NCBI GenBank assembly: GCA_028824125.1
Contig: JAPPES010000141.1
Location: 1-38,691 of the forward strand
DNA: 38,691 nt
Origin: Candidatus Poribacteria bacterium
Lineage (GTDB): Bacteria; Poribacteria; WGA-4E; WGA-3G
Reading direction: 5' to 3'
Notes under the pieces: model-generated
The model's database searches: none
Told to the model about the DNA's origin: nothing
Seen by the model: only the letters and a program-made list of their open reading frames with translations
Shown here: positions 23,921 through 31,425 of the stretch, piece after piece
Layout of the letters: the number at the start of each line of letters is the position of its first letter
How positions within the stretch are numbered: position 1 is the first letter of the stretch
Position numbers and translations under genes: made by a program

Positions 23921-26100
23921 ATGATTATAGGAAAGTTTCGGGTATTTCACAATATAAGATGAAGTTTTGCTTTTTCCCAATCTTATTCTACTTTCTTCTG
24001 TTCTTGTTATCTTTCGGTTTTTCTATCGGAATTTGCCAATCTCAAGGGGGTTTTCACGCACAGTTAGGGACAATTCATGGACAAGTTACAGACAAACAGA
24101 ACAACCCCCTTACTGGTTACATCATCTCAGCAGTTTCACAAACAGATAAAGTCCATTACACTGTCAAAACAAATTCTGGCGGACAGTTTACGCTTAAAAG
24201 CCTTGCTGCTGGCACGTGGGTGGTGAAAGTTCGTTATTTAAGTACGTTACTTGCACAACGCGAAGCGACCGTTACTGAAGAAACCGAAGTGACAGCAAAT
24301 TTTGTAATTGAAGGGACTGGTGTGGTTTCGGGATTCTTGCTTGATTCAATTAGTGAACTACCACTACCAATTACGGATGGGATTCAAATTGGGCTCCTAA
24401 CACAGGACGAAAAACGGGTAGATAGGATATACAATGGCGAAGTATCGAATGGATATTTTGAGGCAAAAAATCTATTGCCTGGACGCTACCGAATTATTGA
24501 TTCTTTTGATGGATATGTGTTTGCAATCATGCGGAATGCCTTAGGTGCATTCCGCCCGCCTATGATGACGGTCTATCCGGATAGTCATGTCGGGGGTGTG
24601 AAAGTGTTTTTGAAACCGGGTGCATCTCTTTCTGGTCGCTTCATTGATGCTGAAAATAGGCAGCCTATCTCTGGCGTTACTGTCCGTGCAGCTTCCGAAG
24701 TGAAAGATACCGTTTATCCTGAAAGTACGTTTGCACACCAAACAGAGACAAACACAAACGGAGAATTCCATCTAACAGTCCCAAATGATTCCGATACCTA
24801 TTACGCCTTTACAATAATAGCCTTACATCCCCAGTATCAAACCCACCACTGGCGATGGGACATGTTCCCCGATAAAAATGTATATGATTTAGGTGAACTT
24901 TCACTGAAAAATTTTCTCTCACTGCAAGGCAAAGTTACTGCTTCAAACTCAGGGTACACAGTTGATGGACTCAAGGTGCAATTAAAGATGCACAACAAGT
25001 CTGCTGACTTCTTTCGCGCCGCGGCCCAACCCGAACATATCGTGCAAACCGATGCGGATGGCAATTTCCTCTTCTCCGAACTGCATCCGATTGAATACAG
25101 TTTGACAATTTCCCGAAATGGTGTTATGATTGCATTTTTAGAGGCGGTCAACCCGCAAAGCAAAAAACCGCTTAAAATCCGTTTGCCAAAAATGCAAAGA
25201 TTGCACGGAACAGTCGTTGATGAAAATCAGAATCCTATTGCAGACACGAATCTCTATGCAGCACGGCGCAGCGAAACCCCACACGGACACGGTGCGCTCT
25301 TAGCGATGACGCAAACAGACGCAAACGGTGCTTTTCAAATGCAGCTATTAGAGACAAAGCCACATCTTCTGTCTGTTGAAGTGTCTAAAAAGGGGTATCT
25401 TTCAAGGATATACCCAAATGTAAAAATCGGAAAAGAGTCGTTGATTGTTCCGCTTCAGGAAGGATTTTCAATTAAAGGACGTGTTATCCTACCCCGTGAT
25501 GTTCCGATTGATGGCTTTTATGAGGTGAAAGTTTTCCCTGAAAATGCCAAAATGGCATCGACGCTGAATCCGCTAACATTGAACAGGCCACTTCTGTCCA
25601 AACGATTTCCAATAACAGAAACGACTTTCGTATTAGATGGTCTCTTTGAGGAAAAATATAAACTCTATATTATGGGAACCGGTATTACTGCAACTGAAAT
25701 GAACGTAAAAGCATCTACGGATAGTGAAGAAGTACTCATCGTTGCGGATAAACCAACATTAGGGATAAAGGGACAAGTGCTTTGGGAAGCTACGGGCGAA
25801 CCTGTGCAGAATGCTTTGGTGTCGCGTTCGTGGTATCCGTGGGAACTAAGCCAATATGATATGTCATTGACCTTAGACCGTTTTGAAACGGAAACAGACG
25901 CGCAGGGCAGATTTTCGTTTTCAAATTTGACTCAGGAACGTTATAATTTGCGTATTCGTGCTGTCCAGTCGGTATTTGAAAAAGAGGCGAAAACATATAG
26001 ACGTGTTTACATCCAGAAGCAGGTTGCCATTCCAATCTGTAGTGATGATGCACATCATATCTATTTGGGAAAGGCAGATGGAACACCATTTGCAAAGTAG
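23917..26100 (+). CDS. Secreted protein with seven carboxypeptidase-regulatory-like repeats
   Basis: The 727-residue protein has a signal or anchor segment (residues about 16-40) and then about seven CarboxypepD_reg/transthyretin-like beta units. They begin at I-H-G-Q-V-T-D, V-S-G-F-L-L-D, L-S-G-R-F-I-D, L-Q-G-K-V-T-A, L-H-G-T-V-V-D-E, I-K-G-R-V-I-L and I-K-G-Q-V-L-W, several followed by a T-D-A-x-G-x-F-x-F/M-type motif. Such repeats are structural or adhesive; no peptidase domain is present. It overlaps member C by four bases (ATGA). A later start at Met15 (23959) is possible; neither has a strong ribosome binding site. Its stop codon lies inside a repeat also found at 38405. Confidence 0.88.
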   Translation: MNDYRKVSGISQYKMKFCFFPILFYFLLFLLSFGFSIGICQSQGGFHAQLGTIHGQVTDKQNNPLTGYIISAVSQTDKVHYTVKTNSGGQFTLKSLAAGTWVVKVRYLSTLLAQREATVTEETEVTANFVIEGTGVVSGFLLDSISELPLPITDGIQIGLLTQDEKRVDRIYNGEVSNGYFEAKNLLPGRYRIIDSFDGYVFAIMRNALGAFRPPMMTVYPDSHVGGVKVFLKPGASLSGRFIDAENRQPISGVTVRAASEVKDTVYPESTFAHQTETNTNGEFHLTVPNDSDTYYAFTIIALHPQYQTHHWRWDMFPDKNVYDLGELSLKNFLSLQGKVTASNSGYTVDGLKVQLKMHNKSADFFRAAAQPEHIVQTDADGNFLFSELHPIEYSLTISRNGVMIAFLEAVNPQSKKPLKIRLPKMQRLHGTVVDENQNPIADTNLYAARRSETPHGHGALLAMTQTDANGAFQMQLLETKPHLLSVEVSKKGYLSRIYPNVKIGKESLIVPLQEGFSIKGRVILPRDVPIDGFYEVKVFPENAKMASTLNPLTLNRPLLSKRFPITETTFVLDGLFEEKYKLYIMGTGITATEMNVKASTDSEEVLIVADKPTLGIKGQVLWEATGEPVQNALVSRSWYPWELSQYDMSLTLDRFETETDAQGRFSFSNLTQERYNLRIRAVQSVFEKEAKTYRRVYIQKQVAIPICSDDAHHIYLGKADGTPFAK

Positions 26101-26117
26101 TAGGTACACACTGTGCC
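26091..26117. repeat. Repeat copy overlapping the stop codon of the carboxypeptidase-regulatory-like gene
   Basis: TGCAAAGTAGTAGG at 26091-26104 is identical to 38405-38418, and both are followed by a short inverted sequence (GGTACACACTGTGCC here, GGCACACGCCGTGTGCC there). The TAG stop of the gene (26098-26100) is part of the repeat. This suggests that a dispersed element inserted at, and may have reset, the end of the reading frame. Confidence 0.6.
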
Positions 26118-26135
26118 GTTTAGTGAAAAACTAAA

Positions 26136-26207
26136 ATGAAACCAAGTACTCGTTACGTAAAAATAGTCGAATGGTCTGATGAAGATGCGTTAATGGATCG
26201 CCTTTAA
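26136..26207 (+). pseudogene. Short HicB-like antitoxin remnant
   Basis: A 23-codon frame reads M-K-P-S-T-R-Y-V-K-I-V-E-W-S-D-E-D followed by A-L-M-D-R-L and a stop. The R-Y-x-K-I-V-E-W-S-x-E-D opening is typical of the N-terminus of one group of HicB-family antitoxins, where it is followed by F-V-G-x-C/A-P-G-L. Here the similarity stops abruptly, so it looks like the stump of a deleted gene. There is no good ribosome binding site. It lies directly upstream of the VapBC-like pair. The similarity is from memory of the family and short, so confidence is modest. Confidence 0.45.
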
Positions 26208-26240
26208 TCTTTTAATTAAAATAATTAGGAGAAAAATACA

Positions 26241-26516
26241 ATGACAATTACATTTCATATTTCCCCAGATATTGAGAAACAAGTGCGCGAAAAAATAGCA
26301 CTTGAGGATACAGATGCGGTTCGTCGTTTGTTATTGGAAGCACTTGAACCGACAGTAGAAACATTAATGAATAACAAACCGCAATTATCTGTTGAAGAAT
26401 TGGAGATAAAATTGGATCAGTTAGTAGATGTATTTATGGATTGTGTTGGTCCTGATGTCCCACCATTGTCCGATTACGCTGTCAGTCGTGAAGGAATATA
26501 CGAAGATCATTTATAA
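26241..26516 (+). CDS. Putative antitoxin of a VapBC-type pair
   Basis: The 91-residue protein has AGGAG ten bases before its ATG. It is short, acidic toward the C-terminus, and opens with M-T-I-T-F-H-I-S-P-D-I-E-K-Q-V-R-E-K, a strand-helix pattern like other small antitoxin DNA-binding heads. The remainder (L-S-V-E-E-L-E-I-K-L-D-Q-L-V-D) is helical and would wrap the toxin. I cannot assign it to a named antitoxin family. The main evidence is position: its stop is three bases before the PIN-domain toxin start. Confidence 0.72.
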   Translation: MTITFHISPDIEKQVREKIALEDTDAVRRLLLEALEPTVETLMNNKPQLSVEELEIKLDQLVDVFMDCVGPDVPPLSDYAVSREGIYEDHL

Positions 26517-26519
26517 CTC

Positions 26520-26963
26520 ATGATTTATCTAACAGACACTAATGTTTTATTGAGAGTCTTACACCGCACCGATCCAAGGCATCCAATTGCTCAGGCTGCT
26601 GTTCGGAAATTGTTGTCAAATGGTCATCAATTACAAGCCACGACACAAAACTTCATTGAATTTTGGAACGTATCAACCCGCCCTATTCACCAAAATGGTA
26701 TGGGACTTACGCCATTGGGAGCAATCCGTCCTTTGCGTCGGGCAGAACAGTTTTTTCCTTTGCTCCCGGACTTTCCTGCTGTATATGCTAAATGGAGAGA
26801 ACTCGTTGTAAATTATGGTGTGTCAGGTGTTCAGGTTCACGATGCAAGGTTGGTAGCAACTATGATTGTTCATGGAGTGACGCATATTTTGACTTTTAAC
26901 ACATCAGACTTTACCCGTTACACTCCTATAGGAATTATTGCAGTTGATCCAGCGACGGTTTAA
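26520..26963 (+). CDS. PIN-domain ribonuclease toxin, VapC-like
   Basis: The 147-residue PIN-domain protein has the acidic metal-binding residues in the expected order: D6 in L-T-D-T-N-V-L-L, E47 in N-F-I-E-F-W-N, D108 in V-H-D-A-R-L-V-A, and D130 in F-N-T-S-D-F-T-R-Y. PIN toxins cleave RNA (often tRNA or rRNA) using Mg2+ or Mn2+ when freed from their antitoxin. Length is normal and all residues are present, so it should be active. It follows the antitoxin gene by three bases. The pair lies as an insertion-like block between the secreted-protein genes. Confidence 0.9.
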   Translation: MIYLTDTNVLLRVLHRTDPRHPIAQAAVRKLLSNGHQLQATTQNFIEFWNVSTRPIHQNGMGLTPLGAIRPLRRAEQFFPLLPDFPAVYAKWRELVVNYGVSGVQVHDARLVATMIVHGVTHILTFNTSDFTRYTPIGIIAVDPATV

Positions 26964-27036
26964 GTCGTTAAAAAGATTAAAAATTGCACACCATATTAAC
27001 TGAAAAATATAGGTAAAGCTGCAAGGTGAACGCTAC

Positions 27037-27729
27037 ATGAGAAGCAGAACACTCATTTTGAGAATAATCATCACGATTTTTGCCTTCCTCGTTTTTCAAG
27101 GAATCACAAGTGCTGTTACGTGGCAAGATAACTTTGACCAAGAAATAGAAGACAGCTGGCAATTACAAGGCAGTGACTCTATATGGCGGGTTGAGGAAGG
27201 GTTTTTGAGGGCAAAAATTGAGACGCAAAAACAGTGGCAAACTATATTTGAACTTTACCAATTTATAGCCTTCCCCAGACTTTATGACACCTTCACAATT
27301 ACAGTTAATAACATCGGCGCATCCGGAGATATTAAATTCGGCATTGCACTTGGAAAACATTTCTTAAATGACGATCAGGAAATAGAGGAGACAGGGTATT
27401 ACTTGTTTTTCACAAATGATATGCAGGCATCAAGAGACGGAAAAGTGTTTCTCGGTCCCGGCAAACGCTGGCATACAGATGTCCTAAACGAGATGGTGCT
27501 TCACTTTGATGGAAGCAGATTTCAGTTGTTTGGTGATGGCGAAGCGCGCATGGATTTTCGGGACGCGAACCTGCCGAAAATTGATATTATCGGTTTTGTG
27601 CTTGTAGGGTATGTTACAGATAGAGCGAGTACAGGTGAAGCATGGGTAGATGAGATTACGATTTCCGGGATTGCGGTATCACCAAAACAAAAATTGACAA
27701 CAACATGGGGACACCTGAAACGGGAATAA
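27037..27729 (+). CDS. Secreted LamG-like beta-sandwich protein, family member D
   Basis: The 230-residue protein has a signal peptide ending I-T-S-A/V-T-W. It groups with members C and E: Y-Q-F-I-A-F-P, V-N-N-I-G, F-G-I-A-L-G-K-H-F, M-V-L-H-F, F-Q-L-F-G-D-G-E-A, F-R-D-A-N-L-P, and A-W-V-D-E-I-T-I-S-G. The tail reads V-S-P-K-Q-K-L-T-T-T-W-G-H-L-K-R. AAGGTG lies about eight bases before the ATG. It follows the toxin-antitoxin pair and precedes an unknown secreted protein by only eleven bases. Function unknown; a binding role is likely from the fold. Confidence 0.88.
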   Translation: MRSRTLILRIIITIFAFLVFQGITSAVTWQDNFDQEIEDSWQLQGSDSIWRVEEGFLRAKIETQKQWQTIFELYQFIAFPRLYDTFTITVNNIGASGDIKFGIALGKHFLNDDQEIEETGYYLFFTNDMQASRDGKVFLGPGKRWHTDVLNEMVLHFDGSRFQLFGDGEARMDFRDANLPKIDIIGFVLVGYVTDRASTGEAWVDEITISGIAVSPKQKLTTTWGHLKRE

Positions 27730-27740
27730 CCCTAAAAATA

Positions 27741-28484
27741 ATGTTACGAAAAAATTTAGATATACTTTTTAATGTCCTTCTGCTATTAGCAGTTTTAGGT
27801 GTGATGTTTTGGAGCACATTTGCGAAGGCAAAATTGAATTCAAACGAGCGCGCTGAACCTGCAGCATCAGGGGCATATTATAGAACACCCGGTAAAAACG
27901 GAAAGTGGTTCGGACCTGAAATAAACTCCTTAACACTCTGTGAGGGTGTGCATAATCCTTATAACAATAGAGGTTTTTTTAATATTATAGAAACCATTGA
28001 GAACGCAGTTATATCCAAGTCACGGATTCCAGGAGCGTTACATTGGTACAGACGACAGAAATGGGGTTTTGCCGACGACGAGACACCTTGGGGGACAAAC
28101 GTTTCTTATATTACGCTTCACGACGATCTCGGATGGAGTGAAATTAACCGTGGAACAGGGACAACAGGTTATCCTTGGAGCGGAATTGAACGGCATTGGC
28201 GCGATGGCAACATTATCCGATCACAAGCTTCTGTGATGGGATGGCGGCAGTACGCTCGCGGAAGAGAGAGATGGGTTTGTCCCATGTATTACAAAACCGG
28301 TGGTTGGGAAGGTGAAGACCTTGAAGTGCATTGTAAAACCCTCCGAACATGGTTTCCCCCCGACTGGAATGTCTTGACACAGAAAGATCGCGACTTCGGT
28401 TTTCCAGTCGAGCGGAAACCTGGTGTATTAAGCCGAAAAGGAAAACGGACACACCGATGGTACGACTGCCTAAAGATCAATTAA
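27741..28484 (+). CDS. Uncharacterised Trp- and Cys-containing secreted protein
   Basis: I do not recognise this protein. From the ATG at 27741 it has 247 residues, an N-terminal hydrophobic segment (about residues 8-27, ending F-A-K-A/K) and a mature part rich in Trp, Tyr, Gly and Arg. Four cysteines remain after the signal (L-T-L-C, W-V-C-P, V-H-C-K, Y-D-C-L), enough for two disulfides in the periplasm. A start at 27705 would overlap member D by 25 bases and add a poor N-region, so 27741 is preferred, although its ribosome binding site is weak. It lies between members D and E and is followed by a repeat island. Confidence 0.75.
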   Translation: MLRKNLDILFNVLLLLAVLGVMFWSTFAKAKLNSNERAEPAASGAYYRTPGKNGKWFGPEINSLTLCEGVHNPYNNRGFFNIIETIENAVISKSRIPGALHWYRRQKWGFADDETPWGTNVSYITLHDDLGWSEINRGTGTTGYPWSGIERHWRDGNIIRSQASVMGWRQYARGRERWVCPMYYKTGGWEGEDLEVHCKTLRTWFPPDWNVLTQKDRDFGFPVERKPGVLSRKGKRTHRWYDCLKIN

Positions 28485-28500
28485 GCACGAAAACTAATCG

Positions 28501-28691
28501 CAGGGACACCCTGTAGCACAAACTGTATGAAAATTAAAAAATAAATTGGGTAATTTAGCGAGGTTAGGAAACCTCGCCAGCAGAGATGTACACCTGCTGC
28601 TGGCGAGGTTTCCTAACCTCGCCCCCTGACCAAAATATTTATTTAAACTTCATTTAGTTTGTGCCGATGAGACGCAAACTGACAGTTTGTG
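28501..28691. repeat. Composite palindrome island (non-coding)
   Basis: The 265-base gap 28485-28749 holds no gene and is packed with inverted repeats. These are CAGGG/CCCTG at 28501-28513; the long GCGAGG hairpin at 28558-28622 (separate entry); CAAACTG-A-CAGTTTG at 28675-28689; and CACAAACTGT at 28517-28526 facing ACAGTTTGTG at 28682-28691. The last pair flanks the rest like terminal inverted repeats, so the ~175-base block could be a MITE-like or nested REP element. Confidence 0.6.
28558..28622. repeat. 26-bp perfect inverted repeat with nested palindromes
   Basis: The arm at 28558-28583 is exactly complementary to 28597-28622 with a 13-base loop. Each arm is itself a near palindrome (GCGAGGTT-AGGA-AACCTCGC), so the DNA or RNA can fold as one long hairpin or two adjacent ones. 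The GC content is well above its surroundings. It resembles REP/BIME-type dispersed elements and lies between two + strand secreted-protein genes, where it could reduce read-through. Confidence 0.85.
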
Positions 28692-28749
28692 GGACAGAAG
28701 TGTCTTATTAATTATAGGTTTACTATATTTCCATGCAAGCAGTGAACTG

Positions 28750-29448
28750 ATGCAAACTATTTCAAAAATCTTAATAATTGTTTTTATCTTATTCTGTAGG
28801 ACCATCTCCGTTTCTGCAGTAACTTGGCACGATGATTTTGACACCGAGAACCCAAAAGCGTGGCACACCGTAGGAAACGATAAGGTCTGGAAAGTCGTTG
28901 ACGGATTTTTACGCGTTGAAGTCAATCGAGATTGGGCAGTTCAATACGATCTCTACCAACTCATCGCATTTCCTGCCCCTTATAGAGACTTTGCAATAAA
29001 GATTAAGAATTTCGGCAGCGACAAGGTCCGTTTCGGTTTTTGCGTAGGACGGCATTTCCCTGATACACCCGAAGAAGACCCATTTTTTTATGTGTTTTTT
29101 CCGGATGAAATTAGAGCCCGACGTTTTGATGGCAAAGGAAGTAGCCATCCTTTTCAGCCTCGATTGTCGCGAGAACCTCGTATCCGATGGAATACAGACA
29201 TTTTGACAGAGATGGAGTTATATTTTAACTCAGGAAATTTTCTATTGTTCGCGGATGGCGAATTTCGTGCGAAATTCCGAGATGCGAACTTCAATAGAAT
29301 TGAAATTCTCGGATTTGTCATAGAAGGAATTAATATTGCAAACGAATGGGTTGGCGAAGGATGGGTTGATTCGTTCACGATTTCTGGACTAAACATTTCT
29401 CCTGAGGTAAAAGTAACCTCAACCTGGGCACAACTCAAAACAAGATAA
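28750..29448 (+). CDS. Secreted LamG-like beta-sandwich protein, family member E
   Basis: From the ATG at 28750 the protein has 232 residues with a signal peptide ending S-V-S-A/V-T-W; an in-frame TTG at 28687 lies within the repeat island and is not favoured. It matches members C and D: Y-Q-L-I-A-F-P, I-K-N-F-G, F-G-F-C-V-G-R-H-F-P, W-N-T-D-I-L-T-E-M, L-F-A-D-G-E-F-R, F-R-D-A-N-F, W-V-D-S-F-T-I-S-G and the tail V-K-V-T-S-T-W-A-Q-L-K (here Ala replaces the usual Gly). Its stop overlaps a rhodanese ATG by one base (TAATG), linking it to the thiol-redox pair that follows. Confidence 0.87.
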   Translation: MQTISKILIIVFILFCRTISVSAVTWHDDFDTENPKAWHTVGNDKVWKVVDGFLRVEVNRDWAVQYDLYQLIAFPAPYRDFAIKIKNFGSDKVRFGFCVGRHFPDTPEEDPFFYVFFPDEIRARRFDGKGSSHPFQPRLSREPRIRWNTDILTEMELYFNSGNFLLFADGEFRAKFRDANFNRIEILGFVIEGINIANEWVGEGWVDSFTISGLNISPEVKVTSTWAQLKTR

Positions 29449-29957
29449 TGCATAATTCCCCAAAACAACAATCTCAAGGCGATGTTCAAAATGGCTCTGA
29501 AGACAAAACAGGACAGCAAATTATGAAGGAATCGCTCATTGTTTGCGTTTGGATCGGTTTTGGGGCCTTAACACTCTGGGGTTTGGATGGGGCCGGACTG
29601 CTTTCTGCCACTCCTGATGCCCCAAGCGATACCACCTTGCAAGTTGACTTTCCTGCTGTCTACCAAATTTGGAAACAAGGCGAAGCAACTTTCATAGACA
29701 CGCGTTCTGCGGTCAGTTTCAAACAGGGACACATCCCAGGTGCGGTCAATCTACCAATCAATCGTGTACAGCAGACTCTATCTGCCCTGCCAACAGACAA
29801 AGAGGTGCTTCTGATTACCTATTGTGGGAGCATTGAATGTCCAAACGCCTATCAGTTGATGAATGTCCTTTTAGGATACGGCTATCAAAACGTGAAGTTC
29901 TTTCCGCGTGGGCTAAGAGGTTGGCAGGCCTTAGGATATCCATTGGAAACAGAATGA
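29448..29957 (+). CDS. Membrane-anchored rhodanese-like sulfurtransferase
   Basis: The 169-residue protein has a membrane segment at about residues 30-52 and a single rhodanese domain at about 65-168: F-I-D-T-R, H-I-P-G-A-V-N-L-P, then the active loop Y-C126-G-S-I-E-C-P and F-F-P-R-G-L-R-G-W. Cys126 would carry a persulfide or take part in thiol transfer on the periplasmic side. A second cysteine (C131) in the loop may form a disulfide with it. An alternative start at Met26 (29523, AGGA upstream) would remove a polar N-region and is plausible. It is coupled to member E (TAATG) and to the next gene (ATGA). Confidence 0.9.
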   Translation: MHNSPKQQSQGDVQNGSEDKTGQQIMKESLIVCVWIGFGALTLWGLDGAGLLSATPDAPSDTTLQVDFPAVYQIWKQGEATFIDTRSAVSFKQGHIPGAVNLPINRVQQTLSALPTDKEVLLITYCGSIECPNAYQLMNVLLGYGYQNVKFFPRGLRGWQALGYPLETE

Positions 29958-30448
29958 TAATTCCATTACTGTTGGTAACAACCCTAAGAATAATTCTTGG
30001 GACAATCCTCTTTTTTTCAGGTATTGCTAAACTCGCTAATTTCAGTGCCTTTGTCGCTGCTGTAGTTAGTTACCAGATGCTACCGACAGCCATAGTAAAA
30101 CCGGTAAGTTACCTGTTGGTCTCGGCAGAGATAACGTTGGGAATAGCGTTATGTATCGGTTATTTTTCGCGCGGAGCAGGCACCCTATCATCACTCCTTT
30201 TTCTCATATTTGCGGTTGCATTAGCAAATGTGTTGTTGCAAAAATTGCCTATATCGGATTGTGGCTGTGCCAATTTTCTTTTTCGTTTTCTTGACTTCTT
30301 AGGGCTTTCAGTTTCAACAACGCCTAATTGGAAGATGGTGTTTGTAGATAGCGTATTAGCGGTTGGTAGTTTGGGGATAGCTTGTTCACCACGACAGGGG
30401 TATGGTTTGGAATCGTTAATCCGACAAGTAAGACATTACAAAGTTTAA
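29954..30448 (+). CDS. MauE/DoxX-family redox-associated membrane protein
   Basis: The 164-residue inner-membrane protein has four predicted spans (about 3-23, 52-72, 76-97, 128-146) and a C103-G-C105 pair at a membrane edge (S-D-C-G-C-A-N). MauE/DoxX-type proteins are thought to pass reducing equivalents through the membrane in partnership with thioredoxin-like or rhodanese proteins. The ATG at 29954 overlaps the rhodanese stop (ATGA), so the two are translationally coupled. The frame is open further upstream, but that part overlaps the rhodanese gene and lacks membrane character. The family is assigned from topology and the C-x-C motif; MauE versus DoxX is uncertain. Confidence 0.85.
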   Translation: MIIPLLLVTTLRIILGTILFFSGIAKLANFSAFVAAVVSYQMLPTAIVKPVSYLLVSAEITLGIALCIGYFSRGAGTLSSLLFLIFAVALANVLLQKLPISDCGCANFLFRFLDFLGLSVSTTPNWKMVFVDSVLAVGSLGIACSPRQGYGLESLIRQVRHYKV

Positions 30449-30513
30449 TCCAGTTCGCTTTAGAGTTAACCGCTTGTGAATTCTTAGATTAAAAATATCT
30501 CTCCAATCATGTT

Positions 30514-31242
30514 CTACGTATCACCACAAATCGCATCAGCGCGTAGCATGTCGTAATACGGCAAACACTCCGATAAAATACCTTCCAACGCCTCAGGAAA
30601 AGGTTCACGTTTCGGTTGATACGGCACAAAACCCACACTTTGATGCACGTTATGATACCAATGCGGTGCCCAAACACCATCTGACGGATGTCCGCCACGT
30701 GGCCATGACAACATTGACTCCTCAAACGGAAGACCTAACCGATCACACAGTATTGACAATACACCTTTTGGGGCAAGCAATAATTCCCGCGCATCCAAAA
30801 TCGGCGGCGATTGTCCCACTTCTCTTAAATTTGTCAATAATTCGGTTTGTCCCTTCAAACCGGTATCCTTCACTGTCGGAATCCCGATGACTTTCATTAA
30901 AGACGGAAGCATCTCCCGCGGATCGCGGATAAGCAAAATATTGACAGTTTCCTGCATGAAAGATATGTCAATATCAACGAGGTGGTGTGCCATCTGCTTC
31001 ATAAATAGGATAGGCTTAGTGCAGGGGCCGAGGATAACGTCACGGATAACGGCAGCACCGTCAGTCTGCATAGATGCCATCACCTCTTCTCGCCCAGGGT
31101 GCACCGCACCTGTGACATGCAGATAGTGTGCATACAATGGCTCATCAATGATTTCGGTATCACTTCGTTGTCCGAAAGCATACATCAATGCTGTTGAAAT
31201 GTTCCGCGGCCCTGACCAGAGACAAATTCGTTGGGTTTGCAT
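30514..31242 (-). CDS. Sulfotransferase-like protein
   Basis: The 242-residue protein resembles the bacterial sulfotransferase-like family often annotated Sulfotransfer_5. It has a P-loop-like 5'-phosphosulfate motif W9-S-G-P-R-N-I-S-T17, a second motif I-L-L-I-R-D-P-R-E-M around residue 105 corresponding to the 3'-phosphate site, and a C-terminal G-V-W-A-P-H-W-Y-H-N-V-H region typical of that family. The expected donor is PAPS; the acceptor is unknown and activity is unproven for this group. GGAG precedes the ATG at 31242 by five bases. It is separated from the TonB gene upstream by a terminator and converges on the MauE-like gene. Confidence 0.87.
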   Translation of the reverse strand: MQTQRICLWSGPRNISTALMYAFGQRSDTEIIDEPLYAHYLHVTGAVHPGREEVMASMQTDGAAVIRDVILGPCTKPILFMKQMAHHLVDIDISFMQETVNILLIRDPREMLPSLMKVIGIPTVKDTGLKGQTELLTNLREVGQSPPILDARELLLAPKGVLSILCDRLGLPFEESMLSWPRGGHPSDGVWAPHWYHNVHQSVGFVPYQPKREPFPEALEGILSECLPYYDMLRADAICGDT

Positions 31243-31368
31243 ATAAACTCCTATTATAGATTTAAATACAAGGACATCTCATGCTAACTCAGCTTATCAA
31301 ACCTATAAACTTTTTTCAACTAATTCTATCTTCAGGACTCATGAACGAACAGCCCCAATTTCAGTAAT

Positions 31369-31395
31369 AAAAAAGGGTGGCTTATTGCTACCCTT
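31369..31395 (-). terminator. Rho-independent terminator of the TonB cluster
   Basis: On the minus strand AAGGGT-A-GC, loop AATAA, GC-C-ACCCTT, then TTTT. The stem has six plus two base pairs with one mismatch. It begins 31 bases after the stop of the TonB-family gene and lies before the sulfotransferase start, so it separates the two units. Confidence 0.82.
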
Positions 31396-31425
31396 GGGAT
31401 ATATAAGCTTAACCAATCTAAACAA

